Assembly: GCA_015060865.1 (NCBI GenBank)
Contig: SUXS01000013.1
Location: 1 to 64,000, forward strand
Reading direction: 5' to 3'
Source of the DNA: Bacteroidales bacterium
GTDB lineage: Bacteria; Bacteroidota; Bacteroidia; Bacteroidales; Bacteroidaceae
Length of the DNA: 64,000 nucleotides
In this document: piece by piece, positions 17,349 to 25,605 of the stretch
How the letters are laid out: every line of letters starts with the position of its first letter
Numbering within the stretch: the first letter of the stretch is position 1
Translations under genes and position numbers: made by a program
Notes under the pieces: generated by a model
Database searches by the model: none
What the model saw: the letters and a program-made list of their open reading frames with translations, nothing else
What the model was told of the DNA's origin: nothing

Positions 17349-17536
17349 TTTTGAGTTTTGAGTTTTGAGCTTAGTGTTTAGAGTTTAGAGTTTAGTGTTT
17401 AGTGTTTAGAGTTTAGAGTTTAGAGTTTTGGGTTTTGGGTTTAGTGTTTAGAGCTGAGGGCTGAGGGGTAAGCGAGCAACTCCTAACTCCTAATTCCTAA
17501 CTCCTAATTCCTAACTCCTAATTCCTAATTCCTAAC
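17349..17536. repeat. Composite 7-base-period repeat, copy 2 (between argR and argC)
   Basis: Seventeen consecutive heptads run from 17349 to 17467 (TTTTGAG, TTTAGAG, TTTAGTG, TTTTGGG and CTGAGGG variants). The joint GTAAGCGAGCAAC follows, then eight TCCTAAC/TCCTAAT heptads at 17481-17536. The period of seven is unbroken within each half. The second array enters the 3' end of argR and supplies its last two codons and stop. Copy 1 beyond argC has the same architecture in the opposite orientation. Confidence 0.9.
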
Positions 17537-18031
17537 TACAAACTCCTCCTCTTCAATTCCAGGTACAATGTTACCCAACTGCTGGTACACCCATTTGTGG
17601 CTATACCCCTCCTTTATCACCAGTATCACCGTATCGTCTCCAGCCACCGTGCCCAGCACCGAGGGCAGGTTATGCATATCGATGTCGAGGGCAATACCGC
17701 TGGCATATCCCGGCCGTGTCTTGATGACTGCGATGTTGCCCGAGAACTTCACCCACACCACCCCATCACGCACTGGCGCTGAGCCAGGCACATGAGCATT
17801 GGCGATACCGGCAAACGAGGTCCCCGCCGGCAGCACATACGCATACTCGCCATCGGCTGTAGCCGTCTTGGCCACCTTCAGCTGCTTCAAGTCGCGCGAC
17901 AAGGTAGCCTGCGTCAGCTCGAAGCCCTGCTCGCGCAGCTTCTGTAGCAGCTCCTCCTGACTGCCTACCCGCTCACCGGCCACAATGCGGCGTATCGCAC
18001 CCAATCGCTTAGGTTTATTCTTCATTTTCAC
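17525..18031 (-). CDS. argR: Arginine repressor ArgR
   Basis: Arginine-responsive transcription factor of 168 residues. The N-terminal winged-helix domain (about residues 8-75) carries SQEELLQKLREQGFELTQ followed by ATLSRDLKQLKVAK, the SR-containing recognition helix of ArgR. The C-terminal hexamerisation and arginine-binding domain includes PGYASGIALDID and VLGTVAGDDTVILV. The last codons and the TAG stop lie in the TCCTAAT heptad array, so the C-terminal tail may have been trimmed by repeat expansion. Next to it is only the degenerate argC, whereas relatives carry a longer arg operon here. Confidence 0.95.
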   Translation of the reverse strand: MKMKNKPKRLGAIRRIVAGERVGSQEELLQKLREQGFELTQATLSRDLKQLKVAKTATADGEYAYVLPAGTSFAGIANAHVPGSAPVRDGVVWVKFSGNIAVIKTRPGYASGIALDIDMHNLPSVLGTVAGDDTVILVIKEGYSHKWVYQQLGNIVPGIEEEEFVVRN

Positions 18032-18053
18032 ACTTGGCGTTTCGTTTATCGCA

Positions 18054-18085
18054 CAAAATTAGTGCAAATTTTTCTATTTGGCGAA
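18054..18085 (-). promoter_or_regulatory. argR promoter
   Basis: On the minus strand TTTGCACTAATTTTG places a -7 box TAATTTTG at 18061-18054. A TTCG lies 20 bases upstream (18085-18082) as a weak -33 element. The TTGCACTAATTTTG core is shared with the cysS, metG and YfhO-gene promoters in this window. The leader would be under 20 bases. Confidence 0.55.
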
Positions 18086-18140
18086 AACAAGGACAGTTAT
18101 TTTTCAAAGGCGAACGGGAAGCGGCAGCCCGACCGTTTAT

Positions 18141-18199
18141 ATCAGGAGTTAGGAGTTGCCACCCTCAACCCTCAAGCATCAACTCTCAACCATAAACCA
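18141..18199. repeat. Composite 7-base-period repeat, copy 3 (argR/phosphodiesterase spacer)
   Basis: A short third copy on the minus strand reads TTGAGAG, TTGATGC, TTGAGGG, TTGAGGG, then TGGCAAC, TCCTAAC, TCCTGAT. It has the same two-part heptad architecture as the blocks around argC, but a shorter joint. It sits in the divergent spacer upstream of the 18.4-kb gene's promoter. Confidence 0.7.
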
Positions 18200-18215
18200 T
18201 TTTTCCTAAAAAATA

Positions 18216-18247
18216 TTTGCATATCTTATTGCAAATCCCTATCTTTG
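18216..18247 (+). promoter_or_regulatory. Promoter of the secreted phosphodiesterase gene
   Basis: TTTG at 18216-18219, a 20-base spacer and TATCTTTG at 18240-18247 match the Bacteroidetes consensus exactly. The expected start site near 18254 gives a leader of about 110 bases before the ATG at 18365. Confidence 0.8.
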
Positions 18248-18274
18248 CCTCGGATTTTACCATTTTTGAGCTAT

Positions 18275-18290
18275 GCCTCTTTAAAGAGGC
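18275..18290 (+). promoter_or_regulatory. Palindrome in the 5' leader (possible attenuator)
   Basis: GCCTCTTTAAAGAGGC is a perfect 16-base palindrome about 20 bases into the predicted transcript. It is followed by AAGCCTTTTT, giving a terminator-like arrangement ahead of a 4.1-kb gene. No competing antiterminator is obvious, so attenuation is speculative. Confidence 0.35.
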
Positions 18291-18364
18291 AAGCCTTTTT
18301 GCGTATATACCAAACAGACACAAAAAATAAGAAAAAAGCGAAATAAAAGAAAAAGAAACACATC

Positions 18365-21300
18365 ATGAAAAAGCGAATTCTACTTATCGCATCATTATGC
18401 ATGACCATGCTGGGCGTATATGCACAGCGTAGCTACACATTCAACGCTGTAGCACTCAATGTGGACGGATTGCCTAACAGTATTTTGGGTATTGAGATCA
18501 ACCCCGACGGCAAAGAGGCGGCTGGTGCCACCGAGCTCTGCGGCATCCTTGCCAACTCGGGCTGGGACATTGTGGGATTCTCAGAAGATTTTAACTTTCA
18601 CGATGAGCTGACTGCTGCACCAGCAAGCACCTATTACAACTTTGGAGAGCATGGAGGTAAGGTATCGAGCACAAGTAATTCAACCGATGGATTGGGCTTT
18701 GCTTGCGCGAAGCGTTTTACACTTTCTGGAGGGAGCAGAACGAAATGGACATCTCTTTATGGTGGTAGCGGATTGTTTAATGTTGGTGACAATGGTGCCG
18801 ACGGCATGATTAACAAGGGTTTCCGTATGTATACCGTTACTTTTGCTACTGGAGTAGCAGTGGACGTATATGTACTCCATATGGATGCCAATACAGCTGA
18901 TAGTGATGATGACTACGATAGCAATGGTAGAGATAAGAATGTCGTTGCTCGTGAAGCACAGCTCAAGCAACTTGCTGACGATGTTGTTAGCAAGATGAAG
19001 ACAAATAAGCGTCCTGTTATCATTCTGGGTGATACCAATTGTCGTTATACTCGTGAAGCCGTAGAGACAGGTTTCATCAACTATATTAATGCCGACTCTC
19101 GTTTCACTATTAAGGATGCTTGGGTTGAGCATATGTGGGGCGGTACATATCCCACTTATGGTACAGGTTCAATAATGACCGATGCTTATGGCATGCAAAA
19201 GGGTGAGGTCGTTGATAAGATTTTCTACATCAACACCACCGACAGTAAACTTACCCTTAAGGCCAACAGCTACCTGCATGATGAAAGCGTTACAGTTAGC
19301 GACCACAAGCCTGTAGTAGTAAACTTCACCCTGACTGACCCCAATGGAACAGCTCCTACCGAAGAAGATTTCACCATTGATGCTACTGGTGGTACTAACG
19401 CCCCTACACATGCAGGGAACCAAGTTGTAAATAACACCACCTATTTTGTTAAGAATGTTGCTACAGGACAATACTTGAAATCTGGTGCTGATTATGGTAC
19501 GCGTGCAATTGCGGGTAGCGCAGGTATGGCTATAACATTCAAATCTTCTAACAGCAACTGGAAGCTTTACACTACATCAACCTTGGGTGTTCTGGCACAA
19601 TCCGATCCATATATGGATAATACTCCAGGAGAGTGGACATTGGAACAAGTAGCAGGTTCCACATATCAATACTACATCAAATGTGGTGCAGGAACTCTTT
19701 CTACAAGTGATGACAAATTGGGTAGAGTTTATTGTGTTAAACACAATGCCAATGACAACAAACAAAAATGGGTATTGCTTACTGAAGCACAAATGAAGTC
19801 AGAAATGACAAAAGGTTCCAGTCAGTACCCTTATGATGTAACCCCTCTTGTAAGAGCTGCTGATTTTGACCGTATGGATGACGAACAAGGGTTCTATTCC
19901 TATTGGTCTGGAGCTGATGAGAACACCATAGGTGGCATATGGTGGGAAGGTCCTGAAAAATACAACGGTTGCGGAGCAATCGTTAATACAACAAGAGCTA
20001 CTACTCTCTCACAAACAATCAGCGGTATGCCAGCAGGATATTATAAAGTGAGTTTCGAGGGCTTTTATCGCAGCATAAGAAGCGGCTCTGACAGAACGGC
20101 CACAGCTAGACTAACGGTCGGAGGGAAGACCTTCAACTTGGCACAAAACACAAATACCACAATAAGCACAGACCGACTGGTTCCAGGTCAGGTTTTCAGA
20201 GACAATGACACATATATACAAGAGGGAACTTTCCAATTGACCTCCTCAACAAATAATATTACTTTCCAAATTTACAATGGTTCTACAACAGGTAACAACT
20301 GGGTGTGCTTTGACAACATCAAGTTGGTGTACTCTGCGGATGGGTTTAGCGACCCCTATCTCGAGTACAAGAATACCGTTATCAATAAGGTTAACAGCAC
20401 TTACCCTAAAGTTCTCGAACTCAACGAAGCTGGTCAGGCTGCTTATGACATTTCCACTGTAATTTATCGCTATAAGAACAATTTAATTACTTCTGCTGCC
20501 ATAGCTACGGCTCTTTGTGAAATCGTAGACAACGCCTATGCCAATGCCTATGCCGCCCACTTGGCCGCTATCGTGCAAGAAGCGATAGACAATATGGAGG
20601 CCAATGGAGGCGATATCACTGGTGCTATCATCAATCCCAGCTTCGAGACTGGCGACCTCTCTGGTTGGACTGTAGGTGGCGGACAGGATGTAGGTGTATA
20701 TCCTAATTCTAATGGCACCTATACCATTAGCAACTGCGATGGCACCTCCCTGTTCAACTCATGGAATTACGATGAAGGCCACGGCTCATCGGTAAAGCAG
20801 ACCATCACGGGTGTGCCCAATGGTTTGTATGAGTTGAAAGCAGTGCTCGCTTCATTCGGTACTGCCGATGGCAAGACACACGACTACCGCGTATACCTCA
20901 CCGGTAACGGCTACCACACCAGCGTAGCCGCCACAGGGGGTAAGACCGTAGGTCAGGAGGCTACTCTCTACTTCCTCGTAGAGGATGGTACAGCTACCAT
21001 CGGTGCCATCGGTGGTAACAAGGGTGGTGGCTCTACATTCATCCACTACTGGCCATGGGAAGGTTGCTTCTTCAAGGCCGATAACTTCCGCCTCAAGCGC
21101 ATCTGCGACGTGCCGCACGGCCGCCTCAAGCTAGCACTCATGGATGCCGAGAACGCTACCCTCGATGCTTTCGGTAAGATAGCCCTTGACATCAGCAGCT
21201 ACCAGACAATGTATGAAAACAAGTCGCTCGGCAGCAGTGATGGCAAGACCGAAGCCGCTGCTGTATACACCGCACTGCAGACAGCCGCCAAGGCACAGAA

Positions 21301-22483
21301 GACCGCAGGGGCTGATATGACATGGGCTATCACAAACCCCAACTTCGAAACAGGCGACTACACCGGATGGACTTGTGAGACTGGTGGTGACACCAAGGCT
21401 GCATCACAGGAGAACGGTACCTATACCGTAGTAGGTGCTGACGGCCGCTTCTTGTTCAACACATGGGATGGCAACACAGCCCAGCCACTGACCCAGACGG
21501 TATCGGGCCTTGCCAACGGTACCTATAAGGTCACCGCTATGGTAGCATCAGACCCAAGCCAGCAGATTACACTTACAGCCAACGAGAAAAGTGCCACAGT
21601 GGCTACAGCGGCTACCAACAATGCAAAGAGTCTCGCGGTATACCCCGAAGTGACCTGTACGGTAAGTAATGGCACATTAGCTATCGAAGTGGTAGGTGTA
21701 AACAACATCTGGTACAAGGCTGACGACTTCCACCTCACCCTTGTGACACCTGCCGAAACTCCTACACTATTCTTTAACCATACAGCAACGACCATCACAG
21801 CCATTGAGGACATAACCTTCCCGAGAGTAGTGCTGCAGCGCCCCATCAAGGCCAAGGACAGCAAGGGTAATCCTGCATGGTCATCGTTTGTAGCTCCGTT
21901 CGACATTCCTGCCTTTGATGGTTGGGACTACATGAAGCTATCTGGAGCTACCTATAAGGAGAGCAACAACAACCTCAGCCTCCAATTCACCAAAGTGGAG
22001 ACAATTGAGGCTGGTGTGCCCTACATGGTACGTTGCACCACGATGACTGAGACTCTTCCACAGATAGAGATGGGTGAAACCTCAGTGAACACCGTCACCA
22101 AGAAGGATACCAAGGTAACCATCACAGGCGGTAATGGTAGCACCGTCACCTTCAAGGGTGTATACACCGCCGGTAAGGTGCCCCAAGGTGCTTTCTTCAT
22201 CAGCGACAACACCTTCTACCGAGCTGCCGACAACACCAACACCCTCAAGGGATTCCGCGGATATATCCAAATTGACGGTTCGTTGGCAAGCAAAGCACGT
22301 AGCATGAGCTTCCGCTGGGACGATGGTACCACATCAATTGACAATGGACAATTGACAAATGACAATGAGGTGACTACCGTAGCCATTTATAACGAAAAGG
22401 GCATGCGCCTTACCGAGATGCAGCAGGGCATCAACATCCTGCTCATGAGCGACGGCAGCGTGGTCAAGATTTTGGTTAAGTGA
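18365..22483 (+). CDS. Secreted endonuclease/exonuclease/phosphatase-fold protein with carbohydrate-binding-like modules
   Basis: 1372 residues. After a signal peptide (about 1-20) comes an EEP-fold domain at about 22-325 that resembles sphingomyelinase-type phosphodiesterases: AVALNVDGLP at the start, GLGFACAKRF, G-D223-T-N225 and the terminal S-D313-H314-K-P, which are the catalytic and metal sites. A ricin-like YFVKNVATGQYLKSG region follows (about 355-470), then jelly-roll-like modules with repeated signatures NPSFETGDLSGWT (757) and NPNFETGDYTGWT (991). The C-terminal 210-residue module is shared with the gene at 53.9-56.5 kb. It ends in GINILLMSDGSVVKILVK, resembling a secretion sorting tail. 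The substrate may be a phospholipid, nucleic acid or phosphodiester glycan; this is unresolved. Confidence 0.82.
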   Translation: MKKRILLIASLCMTMLGVYAQRSYTFNAVALNVDGLPNSILGIEINPDGKEAAGATELCGILANSGWDIVGFSEDFNFHDELTAAPASTYYNFGEHGGKVSSTSNSTDGLGFACAKRFTLSGGSRTKWTSLYGGSGLFNVGDNGADGMINKGFRMYTVTFATGVAVDVYVLHMDANTADSDDDYDSNGRDKNVVAREAQLKQLADDVVSKMKTNKRPVIILGDTNCRYTREAVETGFINYINADSRFTIKDAWVEHMWGGTYPTYGTGSIMTDAYGMQKGEVVDKIFYINTTDSKLTLKANSYLHDESVTVSDHKPVVVNFTLTDPNGTAPTEEDFTIDATGGTNAPTHAGNQVVNNTTYFVKNVATGQYLKSGADYGTRAIAGSAGMAITFKSSNSNWKLYTTSTLGVLAQSDPYMDNTPGEWTLEQVAGSTYQYYIKCGAGTLSTSDDKLGRVYCVKHNANDNKQKWVLLTEAQMKSEMTKGSSQYPYDVTPLVRAADFDRMDDEQGFYSYWSGADENTIGGIWWEGPEKYNGCGAIVNTTRATTLSQTISGMPAGYYKVSFEGFYRSIRSGSDRTATARLTVGGKTFNLAQNTNTTISTDRLVPGQVFRDNDTYIQEGTFQLTSSTNNITFQIYNGSTTGNNWVCFDNIKLVYSADGFSDPYLEYKNTVINKVNSTYPKVLELNEAGQAAYDISTVIYRYKNNLITSAAIATALCEIVDNAYANAYAAHLAAIVQEAIDNMEANGGDITGAIINPSFETGDLSGWTVGGGQDVGVYPNSNGTYTISNCDGTSLFNSWNYDEGHGSSVKQTITGVPNGLYELKAVLASFGTADGKTHDYRVYLTGNGYHTSVAATGGKTVGQEATLYFLVEDGTATIGAIGGNKGGGSTFIHYWPWEGCFFKADNFRLKRICDVPHGRLKLALMDAENATLDAFGKIALDISSYQTMYENKSLGSSDGKTEAAAVYTALQTAAKAQKTAGADMTWAITNPNFETGDYTGWTCETGGDTKAASQENGTYTVVGADGRFLFNTWDGNTAQPLTQTVSGLANGTYKVTAMVASDPSQQITLTANEKSATVATAATNNAKSLAVYPEVTCTVSNGTLAIEVVGVNNIWYKADDFHLTLVTPAETPTLFFNHTATTITAIEDITFPRVVLQRPIKAKDSKGNPAWSSFVAPFDIPAFDGWDYMKLSGATYKESNNNLSLQFTKVETIEAGVPYMVRCTTMTETLPQIEMGETSVNTVTKKDTKVTITGGNGSTVTFKGVYTAGKVPQGAFFISDNTFYRAADNTNTLKGFRGYIQIDGSLASKARSMSFRWDDGTTSIDNGQLTNDNEVTTVAIYNEKGMRLTEMQQGINILLMSDGSVVKILVK

Positions 22484-22604
22484 GCGCAGAGACAAGTAAC
22501 AGAGCAAGGCAAAGCACAGAACTAAGAGTCATCATCCGAAACATCTGCTGGCCTACATCTGTTGTCAGATAGAAAAAAAATAAATAATAAAAATAATAAT
22601 TGAC

Positions 22605-22781
22605 ATGAAACAAACGTATGTAGCTCCCACAACAGAGATTCTTGAATTGGAGATGGAGCCCCTTATGCTGGAAATGTCTGCAGAAGGCTCGTTGGACGGA
22701 ACCGGAAGCGGTGGTCCAGGAAGCGGTTTGGATGGCGACGCCCAAGGACGCCGTGGCACCTGGGGCAACCTGTGGGAATAA
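22605..22781 (+). CDS. 58-residue Gly-rich small protein
   Basis: A short open frame beginning MKQTYVAPTTEILELEMEP. The N-terminal half is followed by LMLEMSAEGSLDG, a Gly/Ser-rich tail (TGSGGPGSGLDGDAQG) and RRGTWGNLWE. Small proteins starting M-K-x-x-Y-x-A-P and containing an acidic/hydrophobic helix before a Gly-rich tail are common but uncharacterised in Bacteroidales, which supports a real gene. It is preceded by a very A/T-rich stretch, as usual upstream of Bacteroidetes starts, and followed by a strong terminator at 22850. It lies 121 bases downstream of the phosphodiesterase gene and may be cotranscribed. The split architecture would suit a precursor peptide, but no modifying enzyme is adjacent. 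Confidence 0.7.
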   Translation: MKQTYVAPTTEILELEMEPLMLEMSAEGSLDGTGSGGPGSGLDGDAQGRRGTWGNLWE

Positions 22782-22849
22782 GCCTGCAGGAGACAATGAC
22801 TCCATTAAAGGACTTTACATGAGCGCATGGCTTAGGCCATAAAAAGGGG

Positions 22850-22884
22850 AAAAAGAGTATCGCACATAGCGGTACTCTTTTTTT
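22850..22884 (+). terminator. Intrinsic terminator after the small protein gene
   Basis: AAAAAGAGTAtCGC and GCGgTACTCTTTTTTT form a long stem around ACATA, with the arm ending in a run of seven T on the plus strand. It closes the transcript containing the phosphodiesterase and small-protein genes. Confidence 0.85.
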
Positions 22885-23099
22885 GGGTATTACCCCTCCG
22901 CTCCATTACGCAGAGGCCAAAGGCAACAAAGTGAAACAACCTTTAGGTCGCCATCAAGGCAATCTCGCGCTGGGACAGAGAATTATGTTGCAAGAGACTT
23001 TGCGAGATTCTTCGCTTACGCTCAGAATGACACGATACTACGAAGGATTTGTTGCCCCTAAATTGACGAAGATTCACCTTTTTTCCCGTTTTTGGTCAA

Positions 23100-23697
23100 G
23101 GTATCGGTAATCGACCATAACGCACTATCCTACTGACACTTACCGACCGACACCCCCGTTTCGGGGTATCGGTCAGGGATACAGGGGAAACGCATTATAA
23201 AAACATCTCTATGAGAACGTCCCATTAACTGTCCCTCTGTTTATAGAGGGGCAACGCGAGATTCTTGGGGTTAAACATAGATTATTTGCGCAAAACCTTA
23301 TAATGCGTTTACCTTGGTCGATAATACCATTCAATATTCTTCAGTTAGCGTTTTTTGTCAAACTTTTTCATAGGCATGAAAAAAAATTATCACAGGCTTG
23401 AAAAAGAATTATCACACTTATGAAAAAACAATTTGGACAAAGAAAAACTCCAGTTTGCAAGGCTCCAATCAAAATGTCAGAGCCTTGCAATAAAAAAATT
23501 CTCTTTACCCAATTCCGGAATTGCATGTATGTAATTCAAAAAACGCCTTTTCCGTCCTCCCGGAATCTGACGTTTTGCTACCCAAATGGGCTAAATGCTG
23601 ACATTATGCTACACCAGCAACCCACCGACACCCCGCAACGGGGGTGTCGGTGGGTATGTCGAACATATTCAATGTGTTACATGCAATTACCGATACC
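23100..23697. mobile_element. Nested inverted-repeat element, about 0.6 kb, no coding content
   Basis: Outer 12-base inverted repeats GGTATCGGTAAT (23100-23111) and ATTACCGATACC (23686-23697) enclose nested structures. There is a hairpin at 23145-23174, an AAACGCATTATAA inverted pair at 23188-23200 and 23298-23310, three degenerate 22-base repeats (about 23370-23436, pattern CAnnnnTG-AAAAARAATTATCA), and a perfect 14-pair hairpin at 23621-23654. The two hairpins share ACCGACACCCC. The 22-base repeats and an ACAAAGAAAAACT motif recur inside the 48.7-kb element. No convincing gene is present in 22.9-24.1 kb. This is probably a non-autonomous or decayed mobile element. Confidence 0.5.
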
Positions 23698-23787
23698 TAC
23701 GCGAGATATTAGTTTAGGGTTTAGTGTTTAGTGTTTAGGGGTTAGTGATAACACAAGCACAGCGTGCGTATCCGTTAAAACAATAGG

Positions 23788-24085
23788 CATTGTCTTCGCT
23801 AAATCGAAATTTTGCACTAACTGTATCTTTGCTTTGCAAAGAAGAAATTTCTCAGACAAGCTGAGCGTAAACATTGACTGCGCCTCAGAAAAATGCAAAT
23901 AAATTTGGCATTTCATTCGGCTCAACTAAATTTCTCACACTCAACAATACAAGTTAACTTGCATTGTCTTCGTTTAATCGAAATTTTGCACTAACTTTAT
24001 CTTTGCTTTGCAAAGAAGAAATTAGGCTGCGCCTCAGAAATGCTCAAATAAATTTGGCATTTCATTCGGCTTGCACTAATTTTGC
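23788..24085 (+). promoter_or_regulatory. Duplicated promoter/leader module upstream of cysS
   Basis: Two direct copies (23788-23931 and 23961-24085) of one module. Each has TTGCACTAAC near its start, a hairpin TCTTTGC-TTT-GCAAAGA, the core GCGCCTCAG, a dyad GAAATGC...CAAAT-AA-ATTTG...GCATTTC and then TTCATTCGGCT. In copy B this ends in a full promoter: TTTG 24053-24056, 20 bases, TAATTTTG 24077-24084. Copy A carries a small insert and a decayed final box. Related modules precede rpsO and metG. Confidence 0.8.
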
Positions 24086-24108
24086 CGTTTATTAAACATT
24101 ATCACATT

Positions 24109-25590
24109 ATGGAACATCAGTTATTCATTTATAATACGCTCACACGCCGCAAGGAGCTCTTCAAGCCCCTGCACGAGAATCATGTGGGCATGTATGTGTG
24201 CGGTCCCACCGTATATGGCGATGCCCATCTGGGTCACGCCCGCCCCGCCATCACTTTCGACATCCTCTTCCGCTACCTGCAACATTTAGGCTATAAGGTA
24301 CGCTACGTGCGCAACATCACCGATGTAGGCCACCTCGAGCACGATGCCGATGAGGGCGAGGACAAGGTAGCCAAGAAGGCACGCCTCGAGCAGCTCGAGC
24401 CTATGGAGGTGGTGCAGCACTACCTCAACCGCTACCACAAGGCCATGGAGGCACTTAATGTGCTGCCCCCCAGCATCGAGCCCCATGCCTCGGGACATAT
24501 CATCGAGCAGATAGCCCTCGTCAAGGAGATCCTCGACAATGGCTACGCCTACGAGAGCGAAGGCTCGGTATACTTCGATGTGGAGAAGTACAACCGCGAC
24601 CACCGCTACGGCAAGCTCTCGGGCCGCAACCTCGACGACGTGCTCAACACCTCGCGCGACAACCTCGACGGACAGAGCGAGAAGCGCAACCCCGTGGACT
24701 TCGCCCTGTGGAAGAAGGCACAGCCCGAGCACATCATGCGTTGGCCCTCACCATGGAGCGACGGCTTCCCCGGCTGGCACTGCGAGTGCACGGCCATGGG
24801 CAAGAAATACCTCGGTGCACACTTCGACATCCATGGTGGCGGTATGGACCTCGTGTTCCCCCACCACGAGTGCGAGATAGCGCAGAGCGTGGCCAGTCAG
24901 GGCGACGATATGGTGCACTACTGGATGCACAACAACATGATCACCATCAACGGACAAAAGATGGGCAAGTCGTACAACAACTTCATCAACCTCAGCGAGT
25001 TCTTTGCCGGTTCGCATCCCTTGCTCGAGCAGCCCTACAGTCCCATGACCATCCGCTTCTTCATCCTGCAGGCACACTACCGCAGCACGGTGGACTTTGG
25101 CAACGAGGCACTGCAAGCCTCTGAGAAGGGCCTCAGCCGCCTCCTCGAGGCATGGGACAACCTCGGTCGTATCGCACCTGCCGAGAGCTCATCGGTCGAT
25201 GTCACCGGCTTGCGCGCCAAGTGCTACGAAGCCATGAACGACGACCTCAACACGCCCATTGTCATCAGCCACCTCTTCGATGCCGCCCGCATCATCAATC
25301 AGGCCATCGACAAGAAGGCCACCCTGAGTGCTGTCCACTTGGCCGAACTGAAAGAGGTGTTCGCCCTCTTCCTCTTCGATATCCTCGGCATCAAGGCCGA
25401 GCAGAGCGGCAACAACAGCGGTCGCGAGGAGGCCTTCGGCAAGGTTGTCGATATGCTCCTCGAGCAGCGTGCCATCGCCAAGGCCAACAAGGACTGGGCC
25501 ACCAGCGACAAAATACGCAACGAGCTCGCAGCCCTCGGCTTCGAAATCAAGGACACCAAGGATGGCTGCACCTGGAAGTTGAACAAGTAA
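24109..25590 (+). CDS. cysS: Cysteinyl-tRNA synthetase
   Basis: Class I synthetase charging tRNA-Cys. From the ATG at 24109 the protein is 493 residues. C31-G-P-T begins the zinc site, the HIGH motif is H40-L-G-H43, the second zinc region is [10 protein letters not shown], the H-H-E motif is in [11 protein letters not shown], and KMSKS appears as K284-M-G-K-S. The longer reading from a TTG at 24082 is rejected because that TTG is part of the -7 promoter box (24077-24084). The C-terminal anticodon-binding region is complete. The protein ends just before an AATTGA/AATTAA micro-repeat that also supplies the start of the next gene. Confidence 0.97.
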   Translation: MEHQLFIYNTLTRRKELFKPLHENHVGMYVCGPTVYGDAHLGHARPAITFDILFRYLQHLGYKVRYVRNITDVGHLEHDADEGEDKVAKKARLEQLEPMEVVQHYLNRYHKAMEALNVLPPSIEPHASGHIIEQIALVKEILDNGYAYESEGSVYFDVEKYNRDHRYGKLSGRNLDDVLNTSRDNLDGQSEKRNPVDFALWKKAQPEHIMRWPSPWSDGFPGWHCECTAMGKKYLGAHFDIHGGGMDLVFPHHECEIAQSVASQGDDMVHYWMHNNMITINGQKMGKSYNNFINLSEFFAGSHPLLEQPYSPMTIRFFILQAHYRSTVDFGNEALQASEKGLSRLLEAWDNLGRIAPAESSSVDVTGLRAKCYEAMNDDLNTPIVISHLFDAARIINQAIDKKATLSAVHLAELKEVFALFLFDILGIKAEQSGNNSGREEAFGKVVDMLLEQRAIAKANKDWATSDKIRNELAALGFEIKDTKDGCTWKLNK

Positions 25591-25605
25591 ATTGAGAATT
25601 AAAAA

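Noticed and set aside
17349..17536. CRISPR-like array
   Set aside because: Units are seven bases with no spacers and no cas genes nearby; these are simple heptad arrays.
23420..23731. 103-codon open frame in the repeat-rich spacer
   Set aside because: It crosses the 22-base repeats and the 14-pair hairpin, has a high Cys/Pro/Arg content and no family resemblance.
24082..24108. TTG start giving CysS nine extra residues
   Set aside because: The TTG is part of the -7 promoter box TAATTTTG, so it cannot be in the mRNA. The ATG at 24109 fits the family start.
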